Positions 54,264 to 63,173 of a stretch of 64,000 bases of DNA are shown here, piece by piece. A model generated the notes under the pieces. That model ran no database searches, had not been told where the DNA came from, and saw only the letters and a program-made list of their open reading frames with translations. Positions within the stretch are counted from its first letter, which is position 1. Each line of letters begins with the position of its first letter. Position numbers and translations under genes: made by a program. The DNA comes from Halorubrum sp. 2020YC2 (GTDB lineage Archaea; Halobacteriota; Halobacteria; Halobacteriales; Haloferacaceae): NCBI RefSeq assembly GCF_018623055.1, contig NZ_CP076019.1, positions 992,001-1,056,000 on the forward strand, in the 5' to 3' direction.

Positions 54264-54737
54264 ATGGAGACGACGCGTCACTTCACCGCGACGACGTACA
54301 TCGTCAACGACGGGGCGACCGCGCTTCACGAGCACGAGCGGCTGGGAATCAGGCTGCCGCCCGGCGGCCACGTCGACCGCGACGAACTCCCACACGAGGC
54401 CGCGCGCCGCGAGGTCCGCGAGGAGACGGGGCTGAACCCCGAGCTGATCGCGACCGAGTCGTCGATTACGGGCCCGAACACTCGCGGCCTTCCGGAGCCG
54501 GCGCACCTCATGCTCCACGACATCAACGTCCACGAGGACGGCTCGGTCGGCCACCAGCACGTCGACCACCTCTACTACGCGCGGGTCGACGACCGTGCGA
54601 TCGCCCCCGACGGCGACGACGAGGTCGACCCGGAGCGCTGGCGTTGGTACGCGCCCGCCGAACTCGCGGCGAGCGACCTCCCCGAGGACGTCGTCGACCT
54701 CGGCCGGGAGGCGATCGCCGCTGTCGACGACGACTGA
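54264..54737 (+). CDS. Nudix hydrolase
   Basis: A 157-residue Nudix protein with a full Nudix box: the glycine of PGGHVDRDELPHEA begins it, then ARREVREETGLNP (residues about 36-58). It splits nucleoside diphosphates linked to some X. The insert LHEHERLGIRLPPGG and FxRVDD tail are unusual but the catalytic glutamates are intact. Start MetThr-ETTRHFTATTYIV is standard. Substrate unknown. Confidence 0.9.
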   Translation: METTRHFTATTYIVNDGATALHEHERLGIRLPPGGHVDRDELPHEAARREVREETGLNPELIATESSITGPNTRGLPEPAHLMLHDINVHEDGSVGHQHVDHLYYARVDDRAIAPDGDDEVDPERWRWYAPAELAASDLPEDVVDLGREAIAAVDDD

Positions 54738-54817
54738 TCGAGGGTCGTCGCGGCGTCAGACGGCCGTCTCACGCTCCGGAAGGTATTTGAGGCGGTGTTG
54801 GCGACGTAAACCCAAGG

Positions 54818-57058
54818 ATGGACGCACAGCGAAGGGAAGCGATTGCCGAGTGGGACGACCGCTCGTTCTCCGACGGGTTCGCGGGGCTCGGACGGGTCGT
54901 CAGCGACGGGTTTTCCGGCGCGGCGACGGACGGGACCGGCTGGCTCTTCCTCGTCGACGGGCAGGTCGTCGGCGTCGTCGACGGGACGCTCGACGCCTTC
55001 GCCGACGCCTCGGGGACGGTCTACCGGGCCCCGGACGACGCGCTCCCCGTGCTCTTCGCGATGCAGGAGCTGGGCGGCGAGCCGCGGGCGAAGTACTACA
55101 CCAACGACACGCCGCTGACCGAGGCCGACCGCAAGCTCTCGCAGGGGGGGTTCACCGGCTACATCGAGCTGTCGGAGAACGTCCTCTCCGGCGACTACTA
55201 CGTCGCCTACACGGGCGGCGAGTCGATGGCGGCGGCGTACGTCGGCAACGCCCGACGGCTGGAGACCGGCGACGAGGCGTTCGACCTCGCCGCCGACGAG
55301 GTCGGCATCTACACCGTCTACGAGGTCGACCTCGACGTTCGGCCGCTCCCGGACGGGGACGGCGCGAGCGACTCCGCGGCCGCGACCGACGCCGACGGCG
55401 CGTCCGACTCGGGCGCCGCAACCGACGCGGACGCGGACCCGAGCGACGCGGACGAGAAGCCGGCCGCCGGCGTCGAGGACGTCGGAATCGACCGCGAGGC
55501 GGAGGACGGCGACGAGGGGGAGCCGGCGACCGAGGACGACGCCGGCACCCCGACGGACCCCGCTGCCACCGGTCCGACCGACGGCCGAGGTTCCGACCCG
55601 GCGGGGTCGGCCCGGAACGGCGGGGCGACCGCGGCGGACCGCTCGAACGGAGCCGAAGCCGGGGGCGTCCCGGCCGACGACGCGGAGGCGGGCGGCGAGG
55701 CCGGCGACGCCGACGGGGCGGGACCGGCCGCGGTCCGGATCGAAGACGACGACGGCGCCGGTCAAGTCCCCGCCGACTCGCGCGGGGTCGACCCGGACGC
55801 CGCCGACGCGCCAGACTCCGAGGATGTCTTCTCGGAGGAGGCCGAGTGGCGCGAACAGAAGTCGATCCCGGCGCTCGACCCCTCCGAGGCGGGCGACGAG
55901 GACCGTGCGACGGACGACCGACGCGACGCGTCGTCGCAGCGCTCTCGGTCGGTCGACGAACGCGCTCGGTCCGAGCGGGGCTCGTCGGGAGCGAACGGCG
56001 GGTCGCCGTCGCCCCGTTCGACCGGGCGGTCGGCGTCGACGCCGTCGGCGGTCTCGAAGCGCGACGCGGGCGGTGGTGCGACTGGCAGCGCGGACCAGGA
56101 TCGGATCCGGAAGCTCGAAACCGCCCTGGAGGAGACCGAAACGGAGCGACAGTCGCTGGCCGACGAGGTCGAGCGGCTTGCGGCCGAACGCGACGAAATC
56201 GGGGCCGAGCGCGACGATCTGGCCGACGAAGTCGAGCGGCTCGAGGCCGAGACCGACGACCTCAGAGAGGAGCGCGACCGGCTTCGCCGCGAGCTCTCGA
56301 ACGCGAAAGAGCGGCTCCCGGACGCGGAGCGGACGCTCACGCCCCCCGAGGCGCGCAACGGGACGAACCTGTTCATCAGGTACGAGTCGAAGGAGGGTGC
56401 GACGCTGGCCGACGCTCACGAGGGAGGCGTCGACCGCGAGGCGCTCCGCGAGAACCTGCGGGTCGAACACCACACGAGCTTCGAGACCGACGGGCTGGCG
56501 GTGGACGGGCGGCCGTTCGAGGAGTTCCTCGAGGACACCATCGAGTACGGGTTCACCCGGTGGCTCGTCGAGGACCTCCCGTTCGAGGTCCGCGGGACCG
56601 GAAACGAGGGGAAGCTCCGCGACCTCTACGACGCGCTCCCCGAGATCGACCGCGCCGAGATCGGGGGGACCGTGTCGATCCAGCTCCGGGAAGGCGGCGA
56701 GGAGACCCGCGAACAGCGGGCGTTCGATCTCGTGTTGCGCGACCGGATGGGACATCCCCTGTTCGTCGCCGACCTGAACGACAGCCGGGACCCCACGGCG
56801 GAGGGGACGCTGGAGTCGCTCGTCGAGAACGGACGCGACGTCGCGGACTCGAACGAGACGTTCGCCGGCGCGTTCGCGGTGACGGAGAGCTTCTTCGAGC
56901 CGGGCGCCTTAGAGACCGCCAGCGACGCGGTCGGCGGCGGCCTGCTCAGCCGGTCGAAACGAGCGAGCTTCGTGAAGCTATCGCGCAAGCGGGGGTACCA
57001 CCTGTGCCTCGTCGAGGCGCGCGACGGCGGCTTCCACATGACGGTCCCCGACCTGTAG
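54818..57058 (+). CDS. Large protein with acidic linker, coiled coil and C-terminal domain, unknown function
   Basis: A 746-residue protein. Residues 1-170 form a folded N-terminal domain (GWLFLVDGQVVGVVDGTLDA, DYYVAYTGGESMAAAYVGNA). About 175-420 is a highly acidic Ala/Asp/Gly low-complexity linker. About 430-500 is a coiled coil (RIRKLETALEETETERQSLA onward). The C-terminal 510-746 domain has FEEFLEDTIEYGFTRWLVED, AFDLVLRDRMGHPLFVADLN and GLLSRSKRASFVKLSRK, a pattern weakly reminiscent of a degenerate nuclease-like fold, without a clear catalytic set. I do not recognise the family. It stands alone, before a wHTH gene on the other strand. Confidence 0.8.
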   Translation: MDAQRREAIAEWDDRSFSDGFAGLGRVVSDGFSGAATDGTGWLFLVDGQVVGVVDGTLDAFADASGTVYRAPDDALPVLFAMQELGGEPRAKYYTNDTPLTEADRKLSQGGFTGYIELSENVLSGDYYVAYTGGESMAAAYVGNARRLETGDEAFDLAADEVGIYTVYEVDLDVRPLPDGDGASDSAAATDADGASDSGAATDADADPSDADEKPAAGVEDVGIDREAEDGDEGEPATEDDAGTPTDPAATGPTDGRGSDPAGSARNGGATAADRSNGAEAGGVPADDAEAGGEAGDADGAGPAAVRIEDDDGAGQVPADSRGVDPDAADAPDSEDVFSEEAEWREQKSIPALDPSEAGDEDRATDDRRDASSQRSRSVDERARSERGSSGANGGSPSPRSTGRSASTPSAVSKRDAGGGATGSADQDRIRKLETALEETETERQSLADEVERLAAERDEIGAERDDLADEVERLEAETDDLREERDRLRRELSNAKERLPDAERTLTPPEARNGTNLFIRYESKEGATLADAHEGGVDREALRENLRVEHHTSFETDGLAVDGRPFEEFLEDTIEYGFTRWLVEDLPFEVRGTGNEGKLRDLYDALPEIDRAEIGGTVSIQLREGGEETREQRAFDLVLRDRMGHPLFVADLNDSRDPTAEGTLESLVENGRDVADSNETFAGAFAVTESFFEPGALETASDAVGGGLLSRSKRASFVKLSRKRGYHLCLVEARDGGFHMTVPDL

Positions 57059-57128
57059 GCGTCTCGAAGTCGGCGTCGCGCACGGAGAGAAAACGCTGCG
57101 TCGTCGTCGGGCGAAATCGAAAGCGGCG

Positions 57129-57434
57129 TCAGTTCTCGAGTTCGGCGGCGTCGTCGATCCGCATGGAGCCGAGCTTGTCGACGGTCTCGTCGAGCTTCTC
57201 GTCGAGTTCGTCGACGAACTCGTGGGTCCGCTCCGTGGTGATCGCGCCCTGACTGGACGGCTCGATGAGGTTCTCCTCTTCGAGGACGCGAAGCGAGTAC
57301 CGCACCTTGTGGTGCGGGTAGCCGGTCTCGTTCGACATCTTCACGATGCCGATCGGCTCGTTTTCGATGACCATCCGCAGGACTTGGAGGTGACGTTCCA
57401 GCATGTCTACCTCCTTCTCTAGTCGATCTATCAT
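57129..57434 (-). CDS. Winged-helix transcriptional regulator
   Basis: A 101-residue protein with a winged-helix domain (IGIVKMSNETGYPHHKVRYS as the turn and recognition helix, then SLRVLEEENLIEPSSQGAIT for the wing) and a C-terminal helix (FVDELDEKLDETVDKLGSM) that may dimerise. It has no ligand domain. It is divergent from purA, sharing 300 nt; target genes are unknown. Confidence 0.85.
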   Translation of the reverse strand: MIDRLEKEVDMLERHLQVLRMVIENEPIGIVKMSNETGYPHHKVRYSLRVLEEENLIEPSSQGAITTERTHEFVDELDEKLDETVDKLGSMRIDDAAELEN

Positions 57435-57734
57435 GGCACATGTTAACTCGTCATGCCCCCGTTTAAAAGTTGCTGTCGGCGGCCGGGACGGCGGCCGCGA
57501 ACCGCGTGACCGAACGCTTCGACGTGCCAGTAATTAACGTGTTCGATCGCGGCACGGCGGACGTCCCTTCGTCGCCGCGGACGGCGGGAACGCGGGCGCC
57601 TTCGGTCGAAACGGGGACGATACACGAACGAGGGTATCGGCAGCGAAGCGGCTCAAGTGTGATCCACCTCCGTGGTGGTCTCGCGGTCACAGACCGTAAT
57701 CGGTTTTACCCCCCGCGGGGAACCGGCAGGTCGT
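57435..57734. other. Intergenic region between wHTH and purA
   Basis: No gene in about 300 nt. CTTTTAAACGGG on the minus strand (57461-57472) is a promoter for the wHTH gene; GGTTTTACC (57700-57708) is the purA box. A GTTAAC palindrome lies at 57440-57445. Confidence 0.6.
57700..57708 (+). promoter_or_regulatory. Promoter box for purA
   Basis: GGTTTTACC lies about 27-35 nt before the ATG at 57735. Confidence 0.45.
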
Positions 57735-59090
57735 ATGACACTCACCATCGTCGGCTCCCAGCTCGGCGACGAGGGCAAGGGCGCGCTCGTCGACCGATGG
57801 GGAGGGGACGCGGACGTCGTAGTCCGTTATCAGGGCGGCGACAACGCCGGCCACACCGTCGTCGAAGGCGGCGCGGAGTACAAGCTCTCGTTGGTTCCCA
57901 GCGGCGCGGTCCGGGGAACCGTCGGAATCTTAGGCAACGGCTGCGTCGTCAATCCGAAGACGCTGTTCACCGAGATCGACGACCTCCGCGAGCGCGGACT
58001 CGACCCGGACGTGCGCGTCGCCCGCCGCGCGCACGTCATCATGCCGTACCACCGCGTGCTGGACGGGATCGAAGAGGAGGTCAAGGCCGACGAGGACGCC
58101 GGCGACGAGGTCGGCACGACCGGCCGCGGCATCGGCCCGACCTACGAGGACAAGGCCGGGCGCCGCGGGGTCCGGATCGCGGACCTGCTCGACCCCGACG
58201 CGCTCCGCGACAAGCTGGAGTACGCGGTCCCGCAGAAGCGCGCGCTCGTCGAGGACGTGTACGGACTCGACGTCGACGCCGCCGACGACCGCGCCGCCGC
58301 GTTCGACGTCGACGCGCTCCACGAGGAGTTCGCCGCCATTGGCGAGCGCCTCGCCGACGAGGGGATGACCGTCAACTGCTCCGACTACCTCCACCGCCGC
58401 CACGAGGCGGGCGACGAGATTCTCTTCGAGGGCGCACAGGGAACGCACATCGACGTCGACCACGGGAACTACCCGTTCGTCACCTCCTCGAATCCGACCG
58501 CCGGCGGCGCGGCCGTCGGGTCCGGACTCGGCGTCACGACGGTCGGTGACGGCGAGGTCGTCGGCATCGTGAAGGCGTACCTCTCGCGAGTGGGCGAGGG
58601 GCCGCTCCCGACCGAACTCGACGGCGACGCCGACGAGGAGGCGCTCGCGGACGAGATCCGCGAGAAGGGCGGCGAGTTCGGGACGGTCACCGGCCGTCCC
58701 CGCAGGATCGGCTGGCTCGACCTCCCGATGCTCCGCCACGCCGCGCGCGTCTCCGGGTTCACGGGGGTCGCGGTCAACCACGTCGACGTGCTCGCCGGAC
58801 TCGACGAGCTGAAGGTGTGTACGGGGTACGAGCTAGAGGGAGAGGAGCTCGACACCGTCCCCACCACCACCGACCGGTGGGAGCGCTGCGAGCCGATATA
58901 CGAGACGCTCGACACGTGGGAGCCGTTCGACTCGGCCGCGGTCGCGGAGGCGGGCTACGACGCCTTACCCGAGGCGGCCCGCGAGTACCTGGAGTTCCTC
59001 GCCGCCGAGATCGACACCCCGGTGTACGCCGTCGGCGTCGGGCCCGACCGCGAGGAGACGGTCGAACTGACGAACCCGTTCGAGGAGTAG
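57735..59090 (+). CDS. purA: Adenylosuccinate synthase
   Basis: A 451-residue enzyme that joins IMP and aspartate using GTP, the first committed step to AMP. It shows the P-loop-like VGSQLGDEGKGALVDRW (residues 6-22, with catalytic Asp and Lys), GDNAGHTVV, TTGRGIGPTYEDKAGRRGVR (IMP-binding), EGAQGTHIDVDHGNYPFVTSS and VNHVDVLAGLDELKVCTGYE. Length fits the family. The GTP-site residues are intact. Confidence 0.96.
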   Translation: MTLTIVGSQLGDEGKGALVDRWGGDADVVVRYQGGDNAGHTVVEGGAEYKLSLVPSGAVRGTVGILGNGCVVNPKTLFTEIDDLRERGLDPDVRVARRAHVIMPYHRVLDGIEEEVKADEDAGDEVGTTGRGIGPTYEDKAGRRGVRIADLLDPDALRDKLEYAVPQKRALVEDVYGLDVDAADDRAAAFDVDALHEEFAAIGERLADEGMTVNCSDYLHRRHEAGDEILFEGAQGTHIDVDHGNYPFVTSSNPTAGGAAVGSGLGVTTVGDGEVVGIVKAYLSRVGEGPLPTELDGDADEEALADEIREKGGEFGTVTGRPRRIGWLDLPMLRHAARVSGFTGVAVNHVDVLAGLDELKVCTGYELEGEELDTVPTTTDRWERCEPIYETLDTWEPFDSAAVAEAGYDALPEAAREYLEFLAAEIDTPVYAVGVGPDREETVELTNPFEE

Positions 59091-59181
59091 CGTCGCGCCC
59101 GACTTCCGGATCCGACCGCGGCGTGCGGACGGCTACCGCGGACGGCCGACGCTTTTGTGAGTCGAAGGCGATCCCCGAGAC

Positions 59182-59997
59182 ATGGCCGAGCCCTCCACCG
59201 GTCCCTCAGACGGCGCGCAGTCCGCTCCCGAACCGATCTTCGAACGCACGTTCGCGCACCTCTCGCGGCTGCTCCCGCTCGCGCTCGTCCCACTCGCGAC
59301 CGCGCTGTTGAACGCGAGCGACCTGCTGGCGGCGTCGCGGACGAACGGGATCTCGATCCGGGCGTCGTTCCCCGTCTACCGGTACGACCTCTGGAGCTTC
59401 ATTGAGTCGCCGACCGGCGGCGGGCTGTCGGTGTCGGTCCCGTTCGGCACCGTAGAGTCGGTCGCGCTCCTCGCCCCGCTGCTCGGCGCGTACGTCGTCG
59501 TCTCGGGCGCGCTGAGCGCGGGCTACTTCGGCGCAATCGCCGAGGGGATCACGACCGGGCAGTTCGACTTCGCCGCGGGCGTGCGCCGGTTCGGTGTCCG
59601 GATGATTCTCCTCGAAGCAATCGCTATCGTCGGGTTGGCGGCCGTCTTCCTCCCGCTGCTCATCGTCCCGCCGCTGTTCGTGGCCGCGGTTCTCGCGGCG
59701 CTCGTGCTCTCGTACCTGTTTTTCCCGACGGTGTACGTCCTCGCCTTGGAGGACCGCGGCATCGAGTCCGCAGCCCGGCGGGCGCGCGAACTCACGGCCC
59801 GTCGCCAGCCCCTTGGCTTCTTCCTCGCCGTCGCACTCGTCACGGCGCTCTGTTCGGTTCCGCTGAGCCTCCTGACGCACGCTGGGCCCGCGGGCGCCCT
59901 GCTCGCTGCGGTCGTCGCCGCGCCGCTGGGGCTCGGGTTCAACGTCGCGACCGCGCTGAAAGTCGCCGAGATGGCCGACGTGGAGACGGTCGAGTGA
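59182..59997 (+). CDS. Multi-pass membrane protein, unknown function
   Basis: A 271-residue protein with five to seven hydrophobic segments and a longer extracytoplasmic loop (about 60-105). Sequence GYFGAIAEGITTGQFDFAAGVRRFG and LALEDRGIESAARRARELTA are typical of a haloarchaeal membrane protein family that I cannot name with certainty. A CTTTTGTGAG box is about 27 nt before the ATG. Convergent with the aldo-keto reductase gene. Confidence 0.75.
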   Translation: MAEPSTGPSDGAQSAPEPIFERTFAHLSRLLPLALVPLATALLNASDLLAASRTNGISIRASFPVYRYDLWSFIESPTGGGLSVSVPFGTVESVALLAPLLGAYVVVSGALSAGYFGAIAEGITTGQFDFAAGVRRFGVRMILLEAIAIVGLAAVFLPLLIVPPLFVAAVLAALVLSYLFFPTVYVLALEDRGIESAARRARELTARRQPLGFFLAVALVTALCSVPLSLLTHAGPAGALLAAVVAAPLGLGFNVATALKVAEMADVETVE

Positions 59998-60026
59998 GCC
60001 CTAGACCGGGGTGAGCCGCCCGTTTC

Positions 60027-60890
60027 TTACTGCGGGTCGATCCCGTTCAGCGCGGCTAGGTCCTCGTCGGCCAGCGACAGGTCCGCGGCCGCGAGGTTCG
60101 ATTCGAGGTGTTCGACGCTCGACGTGCCCGGGATCGGGAGCGTCACGTCGGAGTGGTCGAGCAGCCACGCGAGCGCGACCTGTCGGGTCGTCGCGTCGCG
60201 CCGCTCGGCCACCTCGTCGATGGCCTCGGCGGACTCCTCGTCGTCGACCGCGTACATCGGTCCCCACGGGATGAACCCCACGCCCTTCTCCTCGCAGGCG
60301 GCCAGCACGTCCTCGTCGTCGCGGTGGCCGACGTTGTACCGGTTCTGGACCGTGGCGACGTCGACGATATCCGTGGCGGTCTCTAACTGCTCGACGGTGA
60401 CGTTCGAGAGGCCGACGTGCGCGACCTGCCCGGCGTCTTTCATCTCCGCGAACGCGTGGACCGACTTCTCGAAGTCGGTGTCCGGGTCCGGGCGGTGGAA
60501 CTGGTAGAGGTCGATCGTGTCGGTTCCCAGCCGGTCGAGGCTACACAGCACCTGGTTCTTCAGGAAGTCCGGGTCGCCGTGGGGGAGCCACTCGCCCTCG
60601 CGGTTGCGGATCAGGCCGGCCTTCGAGGCGACGACGGCGTCGTCGGGGTCGCCGAGCGCCTCGCCGATCAGCCGCTCGGAGGCGCCCGGCCCGTAGGAGT
60701 CGGCGGTGTCAATGAAGTCGACGCCGAGGTCGACCGCGCGCTTGAGTACTTCCTTCGCGTCGTCTTCGTCCTCGGGGCGGCCGATGATGTCCTCGCCCGT
60801 GATCCGCATCGCGCCGAAGCCGAGGCGGTTGACGGTCAGTTTGCCGCCGACGTCGAACGTCTCGCTCCTGCCGGTGATCTCCGAAGCCAT
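60027..60890 (-). CDS. Aldo-keto reductase
   Basis: A 287-residue AKR barrel. The catalytic tetrad is in place: Asp and Tyr in FIDTADSYGPGASERLIGEA, Lys in VASKAGL, and His in YQFHRPDPDTD. NADP(H)-binding end LPIPGTSSVEHLESNLAA is present. Likely reduces sugar or short aldehydes; physiological substrate unknown. The ATG at 60890 is preferred to one 21 nt upstream. It is divergent from an Lrp-family gene. Confidence 0.92.
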   Translation of the reverse strand: MASEITGRSETFDVGGKLTVNRLGFGAMRITGEDIIGRPEDEDDAKEVLKRAVDLGVDFIDTADSYGPGASERLIGEALGDPDDAVVASKAGLIRNREGEWLPHGDPDFLKNQVLCSLDRLGTDTIDLYQFHRPDPDTDFEKSVHAFAEMKDAGQVAHVGLSNVTVEQLETATDIVDVATVQNRYNVGHRDDEDVLAACEEKGVGFIPWGPMYAVDDEESAEAIDEVAERRDATTRQVALAWLLDHSDVTLPIPGTSSVEHLESNLAAADLSLADEDLAALNGIDPQ

Positions 60891-61029
60891 GAGCGACCGA
60901 TCTCGCGCCACGCGGAAAGCCGTGCGGATGCCGGAAGGCGACGCGTCGCGGCCGTGACGAGCGCGACGCGCGGTTCGCCCGTGTTGCGCCCGTCGCTACT
61001 CATAAACCGCCCCCGCGTAATTTACGAGT

Positions 61030-61518
61030 ATGGACGCCGAGCGCGAGGTACTCGACGTGTTGGCGCGGAACGCCCGCGAGGACATCGACGACATCGCGGC
61101 CCAGACGGGCCTCGACGCGGACGCGGTCGCGGACGCGATCGACGCGCTGGAGGGCGACGGCGTCGTCCACGGCTATCAGGCCGTCGTCGACTGGGACCGC
61201 GTCGAGGAGGGGAAGATCCGCGCGGTCGTCGAGATCAACGTCGAACTCGACCGCGAGACGGGGTACGAGCAGGTGGCCGACCGGATCGCGAAGTTCCCCG
61301 CGGTCGACGCCTTACACCTCGTCTCCGGCGACTACGACTTCGCCGTCGAGGTGCTCGGAGAGAACATGCAGGACGTCTCCGAGTTCATCTCCGAGCAGGT
61401 CGCGCCGATGCCGGCGGTCACCCAGACGGTGACCCACTACATCATGGAGACGTACAAGGACGGCGGGATCCGGTTCGAGGACGGCGACGACGACGACCGC
61501 CTCTCCGTGTCGCCATGA
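61030..61518 (+). CDS. Lrp/AsnC-family transcriptional regulator
   Basis: A 162-residue regulator with an N-terminal helix-turn-helix (residues 1-50, EDIDDIAAQTGLDADAVADAI) and a C-terminal RAM ligand domain (VVEINVELDRETGYEQVADRI, then ALHLVSGDYDFAVEVLG). The acidic tail is haloarchaeal. Its stop overlaps the start of the aminotransferase gene (ATGA), so it may control that gene in response to an amino acid. A GTAATTTACG box is upstream. Confidence 0.93.
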   Translation: MDAEREVLDVLARNAREDIDDIAAQTGLDADAVADAIDALEGDGVVHGYQAVVDWDRVEEGKIRAVVEINVELDRETGYEQVADRIAKFPAVDALHLVSGDYDFAVEVLGENMQDVSEFISEQVAPMPAVTQTVTHYIMETYKDGGIRFEDGDDDDRLSVSP

Positions 61519-62654
61519 GGCTCTCGGACCGCGCGAACACCCTGCCGGAGTCGGGGATCCGGAAGTTCTTCGAGCTCGCGGAGGCGCGCGACGACGTCAT
61601 CTCGCTCGGGGTCGGGGAGCCGGACTTCTCTGCGCCGTGGGCCGCCCGGACCGCCGCGATCGACTCGCTCGAACGCGGGAAGACCTCCTACACCGCGAAC
61701 CGCGGGATGGCGGCGCTCCGCGAGCGAGTCGCCGCCCACCACGAGCGCTACGACCAGTCGTACGAGCCGGAGTCGGAGGTCCTCGTCACGACCGGCGCGA
61801 GCGAGGCGGTCGACCTCGCCTTCCGGGCCTTGGTCGACCCGGGCGACACCGTCGCCGTCCACGAGCCGACGTACATCTCCTACGGGCCGGGGATCGAACT
61901 CGCGGGCGGCGAGCAGCTGACCGTCCCCACGCGCGCCGCGGACGACTTCGCGCTCACGCGGGAGTCGCTGGAGGCCGCCGGCGCCGCCGAGGCCGATCTG
62001 CTCGTGCTCTGTTACCCGAACAACCCCACGGGCGCGACGATGACCGACGAGGAGTTGGCCGAGGTGGCGGCGTTCTGCCGCGACGAGGACCTCCGCGTGG
62101 TCGCGGACGAGATATACGCCGCGCTCACCTACGGGACCGATCACGCGTCGATCGCCACGCAGCCGGGCATGCGCGAGCGCACGGTGGTCGTCAACGGTTT
62201 CTCGAAGGCGTACGCGATGACCGGCCTGCGGCTGGGGTACGCGCTGGGTCCCGCGGAGGCGGTCGACGCGATGAACCGGATCCACCAGTACACGATGCTG
62301 TCGGCGCCGACGACGCCGCAGTACGCCGCCATCGAGGCGCTGGACCGCTGCGACGACGAGGTCGGGGAGATGGTCGAGGAGTACAACCGCCGGCGCCGGC
62401 TGATCGTCTCCCGGTTCAACGAGATGGGGCTCGACACGTTCGAGCCGGGCGGCGCGTTCTACGCGTTCCCGGAGTGCGACGGCGACGACGAGGCGTTCGC
62501 CGAGGAGCTCCTGGAGGCGCAGGGGGTCGCGGTCGTCCCCGGTTCCGTCTTCGGTGAGGGCGGCGAGGGGCACCTCCGCGTCTCGTACGCCACCTCGATG
62601 CGCGAGTTGAAGGAGGCGACCGACAGGATCGCGGCGTTCGTGGAGGGCCGATGA
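61515..62654 (+). CDS. Class I PLP-dependent aminotransferase
   Basis: A 379-residue aminotransferase of the aspartate/aromatic class I fold. It has ISLGVGEPDFSAPWAARTAA, LVTTGASEAVDLAFRALVDP, LCYPNNPTGATMTDEEL and Schiff-base Lys231 in VNGFSKAYAMTGLRLGYALG. The arginine for the substrate carboxylate is in LRVSYATSMRELK. Which amino acid it uses is not clear; the coupled Lrp gene suggests aspartate, alanine or branched-chain. Its end, FVEGR-stop, is followed by a tandem repeat of stop-start units. Confidence 0.92.
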   Translation: MRLSDRANTLPESGIRKFFELAEARDDVISLGVGEPDFSAPWAARTAAIDSLERGKTSYTANRGMAALRERVAAHHERYDQSYEPESEVLVTTGASEAVDLAFRALVDPGDTVAVHEPTYISYGPGIELAGGEQLTVPTRAADDFALTRESLEAAGAAEADLLVLCYPNNPTGATMTDEELAEVAAFCRDEDLRVVADEIYAALTYGTDHASIATQPGMRERTVVVNGFSKAYAMTGLRLGYALGPAEAVDAMNRIHQYTMLSAPTTPQYAAIEALDRCDDEVGEMVEEYNRRRRLIVSRFNEMGLDTFEPGGAFYAFPECDGDDEAFAEELLEAQGVAVVPGSVFGEGGEGHLRVSYATSMRELKEATDRIAAFVEGR

Positions 62655-62717
62655 CCGAGTTCGCGGGAGGACGATGACCGAGTTCGCGGGAGGACGATGA
62701 CCGAGTTCGTCGCGGGC
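62649..62717. repeat. 23-bp tandem repeat forming ATGA stop-start units
   Basis: Three units of 23 bp (62649-62671, 62672-62694, 62695-62717), the first two identical (CGATGACCGAGTTCGCGGGAGGA), the third diverged at its end. Each carries an ATGA so that one mini-ORF stop overlaps the next start. The first ATGA is the aminotransferase stop and the last is the start of the next gene at 62720. Confidence 0.92.
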
Positions 62718-62723
62718 CGATGA
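62651..62723 (+). CDS. Chain of three ATGA-overlapped mini-ORFs (MTEFAGGR, MTEFAGGR, MTEFVAGR)
   Basis: Three 27-nt frames (62651-62677, 62674-62700, 62697-62723) each encode eight residues and overlap the neighbouring frame by 4 nt (ATGA). They link the aminotransferase stop to the ATG at 62720. Whether ribosomes reinitiate through them is unknown; as coding units they are too short to judge. Confidence 0.4.
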
Positions 62724-63052
62724 TCGACAGGATCTGGCACGGCTGGACGACCCCAGAAGACGCTGACGAGTACGAGCGGCTGCTCCGCGAGGAGATCCTC
62801 CCGTCGTTCGCGGCGGCGGACAACGACGGCTACCGGGGCGCTCGCGTCCTCCGGCGCGAAGGCGACCCCGAAGTCGACGGCGACGAGGTCGAGTTCGTCA
62901 CGGTCCTCCGGTTCGACTCGTTCGAGTCGGTAACGGAGTTCGCGGGCGAGGCGTACCGGGACGCGCACGTTCCGCCCGCGGCCCGCGAGGTGCTCGAACG
63001 ATACGACGACCGCGCGCGCCACTACGAGGTGCGCGAGGAGCGCGAGTACTGA
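62720..63052 (+). CDS. Small ABM-like (antibiotic biosynthesis monooxygenase) protein
   Basis: A 110-residue protein with the dimeric alpha-beta barrel pattern of ABM/YgiN-type domains (MIDRIWHGWTTPEDADEYER, then VEFVTVLRFDSFESVTEFAG and VLERYDDRARHYEVREE). Such proteins often act on quinones or aromatic substrates or have no known function. It starts at the end of the mini-ORF chain, so its translation may depend on coupling with the aminotransferase. Confidence 0.75.
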   Translation: MIDRIWHGWTTPEDADEYERLLREEILPSFAAADNDGYRGARVLRREGDPEVDGDEVEFVTVLRFDSFESVTEFAGEAYRDAHVPPAAREVLERYDDRARHYEVREEREY

Positions 63053-63119
63053 GCGGCGCCTTTCTGCGTCCCCGCCGCCGCGACCGCGAACGCGCGAACC
63101 GTAAACGAACAACTCCTCG

Positions 63120-63129
63120 TAAATTTATC
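63120..63129 (+). promoter_or_regulatory. TATA-like box before the acyl-CoA dehydrogenase gene
   Basis: TAAATTTATC about 45-54 nt before the ATG at 63174, suggesting a short leader. Confidence 0.4.
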
Positions 63130-63173
63130 GGCGTTCGCCAACGATTATCACGTTCGATCCGGATCTACCGGCC

